33,999 bases of DNA, from positions 1 through 33,999 of the forward strand of contig JAURVQ010000089.1 of NCBI GenBank assembly GCA_030655395.1. Direction: 5' to 3'. This DNA comes from Gammaproteobacteria bacterium. GTDB taxonomy: Bacteria > Pseudomonadota > Gammaproteobacteria > SURF-13. Under the pieces are notes generated by a model, which was given only the letters and a program-made list of their open reading frames with translations, ran no database searches and had not been told where the DNA came from. Shown piece by piece: positions 1 to 8,365 of this stretch. A program made the position numbers and the translations under genes. Within the stretch, counting starts at the first letter, position 1, and every line of letters starts with the position of its first letter.

Positions 1-707
1 TGACTTTGAGGATTCTTGCGCTGATAACCGCGCGGGGCGGGTCGAAACGGCTCCCGGGAAAGAACATCCGCCCCTTGGGCGCAAGCCCTTTGATCGTATG
101 GAGTATCGATGTCGCCAAAGGAATCCCTGAAATCTGCGATATTCTTGTTTCGACTGATAATTCTGCGATTGCAGAGGTTGCCAGCAATGCGGGCGCGGTG
201 GTTCCTTGGCTGCGGCCGGCTGAACTGGCTACTGATATGGCCTCATCAGTAGACGTTTGTCTGCACGCGCTGGATTGGTATGAAGGCGAGAACGGGAAGG
301 TCGATGGGCTATTGTTATTGCAGCCCACTTCCCCCTTTCGCAGCCGTGATACCGTGCTGCGGGGCATTGAGATTTTCCGTGTGCATCAACGCCGCCCCGT
401 GCTTGGGCTTTCTCCCGCTGAGTCTCACCCGATGTGGTGTTTTCAACTCGATGGAGAGACCATGAAGCCATTCATCGACAGCGGCGGTTTGCATCTGAGA
501 TCCCAGGATCTTCCTCCAGCCTATGCGGACAATGGGGCGTTTTATCTCATCGCGCCTGAAGATTTGCGAAAGCTGCGATCATTTTACAGTGATGACACGG
601 TGCCGTTGATGATTGATGCGCCGGAGGAAAGTATTGATATTGATACGGAGTGGGATTGGAGGATGGCGGAAGCCATCCTTGCGATGAGTGGCGCTGGTCA
701 AAAATGA
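1..707 (+). CDS. NeuA-type acylneuraminate (CMP-ulosonate) cytidylyltransferase, 5' end at window edge
   Basis: This enzyme activates a nonulosonic acid (sialic, legionaminic, pseudaminic or related) with CTP to give the CMP-sugar, in the cytoplasm. The family is shown by the N-terminal nucleotide-binding motif ARGGSKRLPGKN (about residues 9-20), LLQPTSPFR near residue 104, DNGAFYLI, and a C-terminal IDIDTEWDW. The length of about 233 residues is normal. The ORF track starts at a TTG at base 6, but the frame is open to the left edge. Bases 1-2 are 'tg', so if the preceding base is A the start is an ATG just outside the window, in an ATGA overlap with an upstream stop. The stop overlaps the next gene's ATG by four bases. 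No NeuB or NeuC synthase is in the window, so the exact ulosonic acid cannot be named. Confidence 0.88.
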   Translation, partial: TLRILALITARGGSKRLPGKNIRPLGASPLIVWSIDVAKGIPEICDILVSTDNSAIAEVASNAGAVVPWLRPAELATDMASSVDVCLHALDWYEGENGKVDGLLLLQPTSPFRSRDTVLRGIEIFRVHQRRPVLGLSPAESHPMWCFQLDGETMKPFIDSGGLHLRSQDLPPAYADNGAFYLIAPEDLRKLRSFYSDDTVPLMIDAPEESIDIDTEWDWRMAEAILAMSGAGQK

Positions 708-1930
708 GTAAGGTCGTTTATTTGATAGATCAGCCACTTGATGAGCGGAACTATGACCGCTTCGGTATCCAGGCCTGGATTGATAGAGGATGGGACGTGG
801 AAGTGTGGGATTTAACATCACTTGCGTACCCCCGTGTTTGGCAAAATTATATTGAGTCAGGACGCAAATTAAAAGAGTTTGAAGGCCATTTCCCTATAAC
901 GTCGAAAAGCCAACTAGAGCACAGATATTCCAGCCTTGCGAGGATTGGATATTTTATTGATTTAACCTCAGATAATTATTGCTCCATACGAGTAAAAATG
1001 CGCCTTATACAAATGGGTGCTATAAGGGTGACCTGTGCTATCGGCTCAATTCCAGAGCCCGGTGATGGGCAAAAATTCGGCTTTGTACGTAAATCAAAAA
1101 AAGCAATTGCAAAAGGTCCAATTAAGTCGTTTAAATGGCTAATTGACGCATTTGTTCGCAAAGTGGCAGCCCCGTTTACCAAGCCGGGCTTGGTCGTTGT
1201 CTCTGGTGAAAAATCAATTCGTTCTGCTGGGAATGATTGCGGAATTCTTAAGGCACATAACTTAGACTATGATATTTTCCTGAGGCTCGCTGAATCAAGG
1301 AGTGTATTAGCAGGAGAGTATGCCGTCTTCATCGATCAAGATTATTGCTTCCATTCTGATTTTATTTATGAAGGCACTCCTTTTTTTGTTACTCCTGAAA
1401 GATATTTTCCTGCCATTTGTAACGGACTTAGAAAGATTTCAGATGTCTTAGAAGTGGATTTGCGGATCGCTACACATCCTAGGTCATCTTATCAACAAAG
1501 AACCCCAGACTATTTTGAAGGGATCCCGGTTGAATATGGGCGATCAGCCGAGTTGATTAGAAATTGTAAGGTTGTGGTGTGTCACGACAGTACAGCGATC
1601 CAATTTGCCGTGTTGTATGGAAAGCCTATAATCTTCGTGATCACGGATGAGTTGCATTCTTCGCCCGGAGGGGAGCTTATTGCTAAATTCGCTTCTGTTT
1701 TTGGAAAATCAGTCATTAACCTGGATGGTGATTTGGTTAAGGTCGATTGGCGCAAAGAGTTGCGCGTTGATTCTCAAAAATATACCGAGTACAAAAATAA
1801 GTATATAAAGACCGATGGCAGTCCAGAAATTCCATTATGGGATATTGTCATCAATCATATCGAGAAGGCCGAAAGGCTGACGTCCACTGATCTTCCGGCA
1901 CAGTGTGCATCTGCTAAGGTGGGCGGGTGA
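704..1930 (+). CDS. putative GT-B-like surface-carbohydrate transferase, AT-rich
   Basis: I do not recognise a named family with certainty. The start is the ATG in the ATGA overlap with the NeuA-like stop (MSKVVYLIDQP); the track's longer version from 650 lies inside the previous gene. The protein has 408 residues, no signal peptide and no clear membrane span. The C-terminal half looks like a GT-B nucleotide-binding domain: an HPRSS motif near residue 257 and CHDSTAIQF near residue 292, followed by YGKPIIFVI. An HP motif followed by an S/T motif is known from bacterial sialyltransferases that bind CMP-sugars. With its position directly behind a CMP-ulosonate synthetase, this suggests a CMP-ulosonate transferase, which is an inference. 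Base composition is visibly AT-richer than the genes on either side, which fits separate acquisition. Confidence 0.6.
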   Translation: MSKVVYLIDQPLDERNYDRFGIQAWIDRGWDVEVWDLTSLAYPRVWQNYIESGRKLKEFEGHFPITSKSQLEHRYSSLARIGYFIDLTSDNYCSIRVKMRLIQMGAIRVTCAIGSIPEPGDGQKFGFVRKSKKAIAKGPIKSFKWLIDAFVRKVAAPFTKPGLVVVSGEKSIRSAGNDCGILKAHNLDYDIFLRLAESRSVLAGEYAVFIDQDYCFHSDFIYEGTPFFVTPERYFPAICNGLRKISDVLEVDLRIATHPRSSYQQRTPDYFEGIPVEYGRSAELIRNCKVVVCHDSTAIQFAVLYGKPIIFVITDELHSSPGGELIAKFASVFGKSVINLDGDLVKVDWRKELRVDSQKYTEYKNKYIKTDGSPEIPLWDIVINHIEKAERLTSTDLPAQCASAKVGG

Positions 1931-1973
1931 GCTTTCCCTCTTGTTAATTCTGGATACAGAGTCCCGAGAGCTG

Positions 1974-1995
1974 GCCCCGCAAAAGTGGACGGGGC
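1974..1995 (+). other. short GC-rich inverted repeat in the gap before the FAD/Fe-S gene
   Basis: GCCCCG (1974-1979) pairs with CGGGGC (1990-1995) across a 10-base loop. It lies in the roughly 100-base gap between the AT-rich transferase and the FAD/Fe-S oxidase. There is no T-run after it, so it is not a convincing intrinsic terminator. It may be incidental. Confidence 0.2.
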
Positions 1996-2029
1996 GATAA
2001 GTGGCAGGGTTGCTCATGGGGCTCGTCTC

Positions 2030-4987
2030 ATGGCCCCTTTGAATCAATCCACGGCAAAACTCATACCCACCAATCCATCGCCTGCCTTTGACCGCTTCCG
2101 ACAGGAATTACGCGGCGAGGTGTATACCGATGTGCTGTCCTTGGGGCTTTATGCCACTGATGCCAGCATGTATCAGATCCCGCCGCTGATGGTGGTGGTG
2201 CCGCGTGACCGGGCCGATGCCTTGCGGGCAGTGCGGCTTTGCGGTGAACTGGGTCTGCCGGTGCTGGCCCGCGGCGGTGGCACCAGCCTCACCGGCCAGA
2301 GTGTGGGGGAGGCCGTTATTCTTGATGTTTCCAAGCACCTCAATCACCTGCTCGAACTGAATCTGGAAGAGGGTTGGGTGCGGGTGGAGCCAGGATTGGT
2401 GTGCAGTGAGTTGAACGCACTGTTGCGACCCCACGCTGTCCAATTTGCTCCGGACCCGGCTACGGCCAACCGCGCCAATATCGGTGGCATGATCGCGAAT
2501 AACGCGGCGGGTATGCGCTCGATTCGTTACGGTATGACCATTGACCACGTGCTGGCGCTGGATATGGCCCTGGCCACCGGCGAGGTGTTGAATCTGGACC
2601 CACTGGACGCGGGGCAACTGGCTGCCAAGTGCGCGCTCCCAGATCGGGAGGGGGTGATCTACCGCGGCCTGCGCGATCTGATGATCCGCCATGCTGACGA
2701 AATTCGTGCCCGCTATCCCAAGGTGATCCGTCGCTCCGGTGGCTATGCCCTAGATGCACTGCTCGATGCTGATCCCTGGAACCTGACTAAGCTGATCTGT
2801 GGTAGCGAGGGCACACTGGGGGTGATTCTTGAGGCCAAGCTGCGTCTCACGCCCCTGCCACGCCACAGCGCCCTCTGTCTGGCGCACTTCGACAGCTTGG
2901 ATACCAGCCTGCGCGCTGCTGCGCTCATCGTGGCCGAAGGCCCGTCGGCGGTGGAACTGATCGACGGCGTTATCCTGCGTCAGGCACGGGCACATCCACT
3001 GACGCGCGATGTCTGCGCCCAGATTAAGAGCGATCCGGGCGCGGTGCTGGTCATCGAGGTGCAGGGTGATGATTCCGGGGCCGTGATGACACACATCCAT
3101 CGTATTGCCGATGGACTTTCCGGTAGCGCCTATGCCGCACCTGTGATGACCGAGCCTCAAGCCGTACAGCAAGTCTGGCAGCTGCGCTCCAGCGCCCTTG
3201 GGCTGATGACCACGGTGCCGGGCACTAAAAAGCCCGTGCCCTACATTGAAGATGCTGCGGTGCCGCCCGAGGTACTGGCGGACTATGTGGCTGAGGTGCT
3301 GGCGGTCTGCCGCAAATACAATCAGCCCGTGTCCATGTTCGGCCATGTCAGCGTTGGCCTGATCCACATCCGGCCTTTGCACGATCTGCACCAGAGTGCC
3401 GACATCGCTCGCATGGCGCAGATTCAGGAAGAGGTCTTCCCGCTGGTGCAGAAATATGGCGGCTCCTGGAGCGGCGAGCATGGTGATGGTATTGTCCGCG
3501 GCGGTTACAACCGGCGTTTCTTCGGCGATGCCCTGTATGGTGCCTTCCAGGAAGTGAAACAGTTCTTCGACCAGGAAGGCCGCATGAACCCGGGCAAGGT
3601 GATTGACACACCGCCCTTGGACAGCCACCTGCGCTTCGGCCCCGGCTACCAGCCGCTGACGGTGCAAAGCGGGTTTCATTACCGCGCACAGGGCGGCATG
3701 CTGGCGGCGGCGGAGCAGTGCACTGGCGTGGGTGCCTGTCGTAAGACCCAAGTGGGCGTGATGTGCCCGTCCTATGCCGCCACTCGCGACGAGGTTCACA
3801 GCACCCGTGGCCGCGCCAATGCCTTGCGCCTAGCGCTGACTGGACAGCTTGGCCCTGAGGCTCTAGGCAGCAATGAACTCAAAGCCGTGATGGATCTGTG
3901 TGTTGGTTGCAAAGGTTGCAAGGGCGAGTGTCCAAACAGCGTGGATATGGCGCGTCTCAAATCCGATGTGCTGTATCAACACCAAATGCGTCATGGGGTT
4001 CCGTTGCGGGCGCGGCTTTTTGGCCATCTGTCTGGTATAGCCAGACTGGCATCTGGTCCGCAGGCACCGCTAGTCAATGCACTAATGGGCAGCGCACCCA
4101 TGCGCGGCCTGATGGAAAGAATATTGGGTATTGACTCAAAACGGACGCTGCCACCGTATACAAGTCAGCGCCTGAGCCGATGGTTTGTGCAGCGTCCTTC
4201 CGGCGGCATCGCCACGGAGCAGGGCAGGGTACGTGATACTGTCATACACATGCGGAGTCATCGTGTCGTACTCTTCAACGACACCTACACCGAGCACTAT
4301 TTACCACAAGTGGGTCGCGCGGCCATTGAAGTGCTTGAGGCCGCGGGCTATCAGGTTGAGCTAGCCACTTTGGGCGACAGTCAACGCAGCGTCATTTCCC
4401 AAGGGTTGCTCGACCAGGCAAAACGCGACGGCACCAGGCTTTTTCAGCGGCTAGATGCGCTGCTTGCGGATGGCGTGCCGCTATTGGTGTGCGAACCTAG
4501 TTGCGCTACGGCGCTGGCTGATGATCTGCCGGATCTGTTGGATGACACCGCACTGGCTCATCGCGTAGCCAGTCGCGTTCAGATGCTGGATCGTTTTCTG
4601 GAGCAAGAGCTTGCCGCTGATCGTTGCACACTGCCCTGGAAGGTGCCAGAGACAGCAGCGCCCCGGCGGTTTCTGGTACACGGACATTGTCACCAGAAAA
4701 CCCTGGACGGCGGCCGCTGGACTCATCGGCTACTTGCCCGCATTCCCGGTGCGATCGTGGTCGACACTGAAGCCGGTTGCTGTGGCATGGCGGGTGCCTT
4801 TGGCTATGAAGCCGAACATGCTGAGCTTTCGCGTATAATCTTCGGCCAGCGGCTATTGCCTAGATTGGTTGAGAGTAGCACCGGAACACGTGTTGTGACC
4901 AATGGGTTTTCCTGTCGCCACCAGATTGCTGATCTGAGTGAACGGCAACCGGGGCATGTTATGGAAATAATTCGAGACTTTCTATAA
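2030..4987 (+). CDS. fused FAD-binding and Fe-S-binding D-2-hydroxyacid dehydrogenase (GlcD-GlcF / YdiJ type)
   Basis: This large flavoprotein probably oxidises a D-2-hydroxy acid to the 2-keto acid and passes electrons through Fe-S clusters. The N-terminal FAD_binding_4 domain shows ARGGGTSLTGQS and NIGGMIANNAAG. The FAD-oxidase C domain shows GHVSVGLIHIRP and SGEHGDG. The C-terminal GlcF-like half has a ferredoxin motif CVGCKGCKGECP and CCG-domain motifs GHCHQKT and EAGCCGMAGAFG. The length of about 985 residues matches the fused D-lactate/D-2-hydroxyglutarate dehydrogenases. The ATG at 2030 (MAPLNQS) with an upstream GGGG is preferred over the GTG at 1985. A respiratory-type dehydrogenase is unexpected in a polysaccharide cluster. 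The next gene starts 25 bases downstream, so it may feed a keto acid to the neighbouring FAH and aldolase genes (inference). Confidence 0.85.
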   Translation: MAPLNQSTAKLIPTNPSPAFDRFRQELRGEVYTDVLSLGLYATDASMYQIPPLMVVVPRDRADALRAVRLCGELGLPVLARGGGTSLTGQSVGEAVILDVSKHLNHLLELNLEEGWVRVEPGLVCSELNALLRPHAVQFAPDPATANRANIGGMIANNAAGMRSIRYGMTIDHVLALDMALATGEVLNLDPLDAGQLAAKCALPDREGVIYRGLRDLMIRHADEIRARYPKVIRRSGGYALDALLDADPWNLTKLICGSEGTLGVILEAKLRLTPLPRHSALCLAHFDSLDTSLRAAALIVAEGPSAVELIDGVILRQARAHPLTRDVCAQIKSDPGAVLVIEVQGDDSGAVMTHIHRIADGLSGSAYAAPVMTEPQAVQQVWQLRSSALGLMTTVPGTKKPVPYIEDAAVPPEVLADYVAEVLAVCRKYNQPVSMFGHVSVGLIHIRPLHDLHQSADIARMAQIQEEVFPLVQKYGGSWSGEHGDGIVRGGYNRRFFGDALYGAFQEVKQFFDQEGRMNPGKVIDTPPLDSHLRFGPGYQPLTVQSGFHYRAQGGMLAAAEQCTGVGACRKTQVGVMCPSYAATRDEVHSTRGRANALRLALTGQLGPEALGSNELKAVMDLCVGCKGCKGECPNSVDMARLKSDVLYQHQMRHGVPLRARLFGHLSGIARLASGPQAPLVNALMGSAPMRGLMERILGIDSKRTLPPYTSQRLSRWFVQRPSGGIATEQGRVRDTVIHMRSHRVVLFNDTYTEHYLPQVGRAAIEVLEAAGYQVELATLGDSQRSVISQGLLDQAKRDGTRLFQRLDALLADGVPLLVCEPSCATALADDLPDLLDDTALAHRVASRVQMLDRFLEQELAADRCTLPWKVPETAAPRRFLVHGHCHQKTLDGGRWTHRLLARIPGAIVVDTEAGCCGMAGAFGYEAEHAELSRIIFGQRLLPRLVESSTGTRVVTNGFSCRHQIADLSERQPGHVMEIIRDFL

Positions 4988-5012
4988 ATTTAAGCAAACG
5001 AGAGGTTTTAAG

Positions 5013-5783
5013 TTGAAGCTGGTGCGTTACAAGAATGAGGAGTTCGCCGCCGAATTCGGTTGCGTGGAAGGCAATCATGTATACAAGCTGATCGGTGATC
5101 CGCTTGGAAAGCCAGGGCGCGGCGAGTTGGTCGGTGAACTTGGTTCGATTAAGCTGCTCGCACCTTGTGTGCCGCGGAAGGTGGCGGCGGTGGCCATCAA
5201 CTTCCCTGGCATTGAGCGCTATTCCCCAGACATGAAAGAGCCGCTGGTGCTGCTTAAGCCGGGTACCAGTGTCTGCGGCCCCGGCGACCCGGTTATCAAT
5301 CCTTTTCCTGATCTGCCATGGTGGGGCGAGGCCGAGTTGGGTGTGGTGATTCGCCACACGCTGCGTAATGTCGGCGAGGATCGGGTGCGCGAAGGCGTAC
5401 TCGGATTCACCATCGGCAACGATGCCTCGGTCGAGAACGTGGAAGGCCGCGATCACCACTTGGCGCGTTCGAAGGCACCCGACACCTTCTGCCCTCTTGG
5501 CCCGTGGATTGACACCGAGTTCGATGCCAGCGACTGTGTTATCGAGGCGGTTCAGAACGGCGAAGTAATCCGCCGCGGGCGAACCAGCCAGCAGGTATGG
5601 CAATGGCCGCGCGTCGTTTCCTGGCTGTCCACCTGGATGACCCTGGAGCCCTGGGATGTGGTACTCACCGGGAACCCACCGGACACCGTCGGCATGCGCT
5701 TCATCCAGCATGGCGACATCTACACAGCGCGTATCCAGGGTCTGGGCGAGCTGACCAATCCCTTCTACGTCAGAGGCAAATAA
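5013..5783 (+). CDS. fumarylacetoacetate hydrolase (FAH) family protein
   Basis: FAH-family enzymes hydrolyse, hydrate/dehydrate or decarboxylate 2-keto acids using a divalent metal. The hallmarks are the acidic metal-site region GEAELGVVIRH (about residues 109-119), GFTIGNDASVENVEGRD, DTFCPLGPWI and TLEPWDVVLTGNPPDTVG. The 256 residues are typical of single-domain members. The start is a TTG preceded by AGAGG about eight bases upstream, which supports it over later candidates. The stop overlaps the next ATG by one base (taATG), indicating translational coupling. The substrate is not predictable from sequence. Relatives acting on 2-keto-3-deoxy sugar acids would suit the adjacent KdsB-like and HpaI-like genes. 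Confidence 0.85.
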   Translation: MKLVRYKNEEFAAEFGCVEGNHVYKLIGDPLGKPGRGELVGELGSIKLLAPCVPRKVAAVAINFPGIERYSPDMKEPLVLLKPGTSVCGPGDPVINPFPDLPWWGEAELGVVIRHTLRNVGEDRVREGVLGFTIGNDASVENVEGRDHHLARSKAPDTFCPLGPWIDTEFDASDCVIEAVQNGEVIRRGRTSQQVWQWPRVVSWLSTWMTLEPWDVVLTGNPPDTVGMRFIQHGDIYTARIQGLGELTNPFYVRGK

Positions 5784-6640
5784 TGTACGACTTTTTTCTG
5801 GGTTCGCGCGAAGAGATCGCGCGAAACGAGACCAAATTTTTGATATCGGTAAAGCGCATGATGCCACGCTGGGTTAATTCTGTGCCGGATACCGAGTTTC
5901 TTAGCTTAGCCGCACTTCTCGATGCTCAGGGCCAAACTGCCACAAGCGCGGGCAGACGATTCGTGGCTGTCGAAACCGGCGCCGGCGCGAGCAGCTTGGC
6001 CTGTGCCTATTACGCACTCAAATACGACGGGCTGGCGCTGTCATGGGACAGCAATGGTGAAAAAGGTTCGCTTATCCGCACGGTCTGTACCGAGACCATG
6101 GGCAACGTATTTGCCAAGCATGTCGATACCCACTGGAAGCTTGTGGCGCACGACAGCCTGTCACCGTACCTGGGGCTGCCAATTCTTCCCGACCTGGTTG
6201 ACCACGTGGACCTGTTCTTCCACGACAGTGAACACACATGGAACACGGTGCTGGGCGAATTGAAAGCGGTGAATCCGCTGTTGGTTGAGGGCGCGGTGGT
6301 TGCGCTCGATGACGCCAACCAGGATTATCTGCACACCAATATTGCCTATATCAATACATTCAGACGCAAGCTTGGCCTGCCGCCGGTGCCGCGCCCGCAG
6401 GACAACACCAGTCTGCCGTTCTATCAGGAGACGGAGCGCTTTCTTCAGGCCAACTGGGGCAAGGTGGATTATCTGCCCGATCTGTACAAGCAGAACGTCA
6501 GGAACGATCCGTATTTTGCTTATTTCGATGCCGAGTTTGATATCAAGGTCGAGCTTGGCACCGAGCGCCTGGAAAAACTCGAACACCGTTTCGATAGCTG
6601 GCGCGTGAGCAAGCGGCTTGACCAGACGGGCAAGCCATGA
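5783..6640 (+). CDS. class I SAM-dependent methyltransferase, Methyltransf_24-like
   Basis: This is a probable cytoplasmic methyltransferase that modifies a sugar or sugar-acid intermediate. Motif I is seen as AVETGAGASSLACAYYA (about residues 53-69). A strand-four motif, LFFHDSEHTWNTVLGEL, is followed by LLVEGAVVALDDAN, an arrangement typical of Methyltransf_24 and O-methyltransferase-3-like proteins. The ATG at 5783 overlaps the FAH stop by one base. The longer track ORF from 5597 reads inside the FAH gene and is rejected. It has 285 residues and ends in an ATGA overlap with the epimerase. The acceptor is unknown. The tight coupling to an FAH enzyme and an epimerase implies the same pathway. 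Confidence 0.72.
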   Translation: MYDFFLGSREEIARNETKFLISVKRMMPRWVNSVPDTEFLSLAALLDAQGQTATSAGRRFVAVETGAGASSLACAYYALKYDGLALSWDSNGEKGSLIRTVCTETMGNVFAKHVDTHWKLVAHDSLSPYLGLPILPDLVDHVDLFFHDSEHTWNTVLGELKAVNPLLVEGAVVALDDANQDYLHTNIAYINTFRRKLGLPPVPRPQDNTSLPFYQETERFLQANWGKVDYLPDLYKQNVRNDPYFAYFDAEFDIKVELGTERLEKLEHRFDSWRVSKRLDQTGKP

Positions 6641-7572
6641 GGGCATTGGTAACGGGCGGCGCGGGTTTCATTGGCGCGCATCTGTGCCGCCGCTTGCTGC
6701 GCGAGGGCTGGTCGGTGCTGGTGGTCGACAACCTGTCCTCGGGACACGCCCGGAATCTGCCCGAGGGCGCGGATTTCAAATGGCTGGATCTTACCGACGA
6801 GGACGCGGCGCTCGAACTGCCCAAAGATGGCGTAGATGTGGTGTTCCATCTAGCTTCTCATGTCGGCCAGGAATTGTCGTTTGAGCGACCGTTGTTTGAT
6901 CTCAAGGCGAATGCATTTTCCACCATGATCTTGCTCAAATGGTGCCTGGAGAAGCGCGTCAGGCAACTGGTTTTCGCCAGTTCAATGAACGTGTATGGCG
7001 ACCCGCTTCAGGTTCCGGTCACGGAAGACACGCCGGTGCAACCGCCCTCACCCTACGCAGTTGGCAAGATCGCCTCGGAGTATCTTTGCAAGGTGTATCA
7101 GACTTTCGGCGTGAACACCACCAGCCTGAGGTTATTCAACGTCTACGGCCCGATGCAGGACATGCGCAACATGAAGCAGGGCATGGCCAGCATCTTCATG
7201 ACTTACGTGGCCCGCAATGAACCCATCCTGGTGCGCGGCTCCAAGGATCGGTTTCGCGATTTTATTTGTGTGCATGACGTCGTCGATGCTTTTCTACGCT
7301 GCGTCGACGAGCGGGCCTACGGGAAAATCTATAATGTTGCGACCGGAAAAAAAACCCACGTCTGGGAGCTGTTGCACGGCATTATCGCTGCGTTTGGCCA
7401 CGATCCGCAGGAGTATCCCGTTGCTTACGGTGAACCGACCCCACGCGACCAGTTCGGGGTGTTTGGTGACTCGTCCCTGCTGCAACAGGACTTGGGATGG
7501 AAACCGGCCGTGGCTCTGGATGAGGGCCTGCGCGAAATGGCGGACTGGGTGCGGCGGGAAGCCATCCTTTAA
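6637..7572 (+). CDS. NAD-dependent nucleotide-sugar epimerase/dehydratase (GalE-like extended SDR)
   Basis: This extended short-chain dehydrogenase probably epimerises or oxidises an NDP-sugar. The Rossmann motif TGGAGFIGAHL is at residues 7-17. DNLSSG follows, then ASSMNVYG as the serine motif and SPYAVGK with the catalytic Tyr and Lys. The substrate-binding stretch LRLFNVYGP and the later RDFICVHDVVDAF are typical of the UDP-glucose 4-epimerase group. The length of 311 residues is standard. It starts in an ATGA overlap with the methyltransferase. The actual sugar cannot be read from the sequence. A non-GalE activity, such as on a uronic acid or heptose, is equally possible. Confidence 0.85.
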   Translation: MRALVTGGAGFIGAHLCRRLLREGWSVLVVDNLSSGHARNLPEGADFKWLDLTDEDAALELPKDGVDVVFHLASHVGQELSFERPLFDLKANAFSTMILLKWCLEKRVRQLVFASSMNVYGDPLQVPVTEDTPVQPPSPYAVGKIASEYLCKVYQTFGVNTTSLRLFNVYGPMQDMRNMKQGMASIFMTYVARNEPILVRGSKDRFRDFICVHDVVDAFLRCVDERAYGKIYNVATGKKTHVWELLHGIIAAFGHDPQEYPVAYGEPTPRDQFGVFGDSSLLQQDLGWKPAVALDEGLREMADWVRREAIL

Positions 7573-7596
7573 CAACTTCGAGAGAACGGGAAATAC

Positions 7597-8355
7597 ATGA
7601 AAGTCGTGATTGGTATACCGGCGCGTATGGGTTCGTCGCGTCTGCCGGGCAAGCCGCTGGCGAAAATCCTCGGCATGCCGATGGTCGAGCATGTCTACCG
7701 GCGCTGCCTGCTGGCAAAAGGTATCGATGAAGTATTTATCGCCACCTGTGATCAGGAAATCCTCGACGCCGTAAAGTCGATTGGCGCCCAAGCCTTCATG
7801 ACGCGCAAGGACATCGAGCGTCCTGGCTTGCGCGTTGCCGAAGCCTGCCGACAGCAGCAACTCGCCGACGACGACATCGTGGTGGTGGTTCAGGGCGATG
7901 AGCCGCTGGTCCACCCCGGCATGATCGACCTGGCGGTACAGCCCATGCTGGACGATCCGGCGATCCAGCTTTTGACCTTGGTGGCCGATGCCAATGAGAC
8001 GGAGTGGTGCGACCCCAACGAAGTGAAAGTTGTGATCGACATTAGGGAGGACGTGCTGTTTATGTCGCGTAGCCCGCTCCCGTCCAACGAGTGGAGGCAT
8101 ATCGGGCCGCGCCTGAAACAGGTCGCGATCATGCCCTTTCGCAAGAAATTCCTGCTCGAGTTCCAGGCCATGCCGCCGACACCCTACGAGCTCGCCGAGC
8201 AAATCGAGCTACTGCGCGCAGTGGAGCACGGCGTGAAGATTCGCGCCGTGAAATCGCCGTACCAGAGTATTTCGGTGGACACCGAGAGCGACCGTCAGGA
8301 GGTCGAGGCCGCGATGGTGAGCGACGAGTTCTATCTGCAATACGCCAAACGTTAA
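7597..8355 (+). CDS. KdsB-like 3-deoxy-ulosonate cytidylyltransferase
   Basis: KdsB transfers CMP from CTP to Kdo. This homologue has the family framework: IPARMGSSRLPGKPL at residues 7-21, VVVQGDEPLVHP near residue 92, EVKVVID and MSRSPLPSNE in the middle, and a C-terminal SVDTESD. It is divergent where housekeeping KdsB has the Kdo-binding loop: MTRKDIERPGLRVAEA replaces the usual HxSGTxR pattern, so the acceptor may not be ordinary Kdo. Its 252 residues are normal. The ATG is preceded by a GA-rich stretch. It is followed 10 bases later by a pyruvate aldolase, which suggests that the aldolase makes the keto-deoxy acid and this enzyme activates it (inference). Confidence 0.82.
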   Translation: MKVVIGIPARMGSSRLPGKPLAKILGMPMVEHVYRRCLLAKGIDEVFIATCDQEILDAVKSIGAQAFMTRKDIERPGLRVAEACRQQQLADDDIVVVVQGDEPLVHPGMIDLAVQPMLDDPAIQLLTLVADANETEWCDPNEVKVVIDIREDVLFMSRSPLPSNEWRHIGPRLKQVAIMPFRKKFLLEFQAMPPTPYELAEQIELLRAVEHGVKIRAVKSPYQSISVDTESDRQEVEAAMVSDEFYLQYAKR

Positions 8356-8365
8356 CGAGGCTCAA

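Noticed and set aside
2750-3799. 349-residue minus-strand ORF opposite the FAD/Fe-S gene
   Set aside because: It mirrors a clear, motif-rich gene on the + strand, has no recognisable domain and is the kind of long shadow frame expected in GC-rich coding DNA.
7294-8202. 302-residue minus-strand ORF across the epimerase and KdsB-like genes
   Set aside because: It is a shadow of two genes with strong family motifs; its own translation shows no family.
7597-8355. Housekeeping kdsB for lipid A-core Kdo
   Set aside because: The HxSGTxR-type loop is replaced and the gene is coupled to an HpaI-type aldolase. A core function is possible but not favoured.
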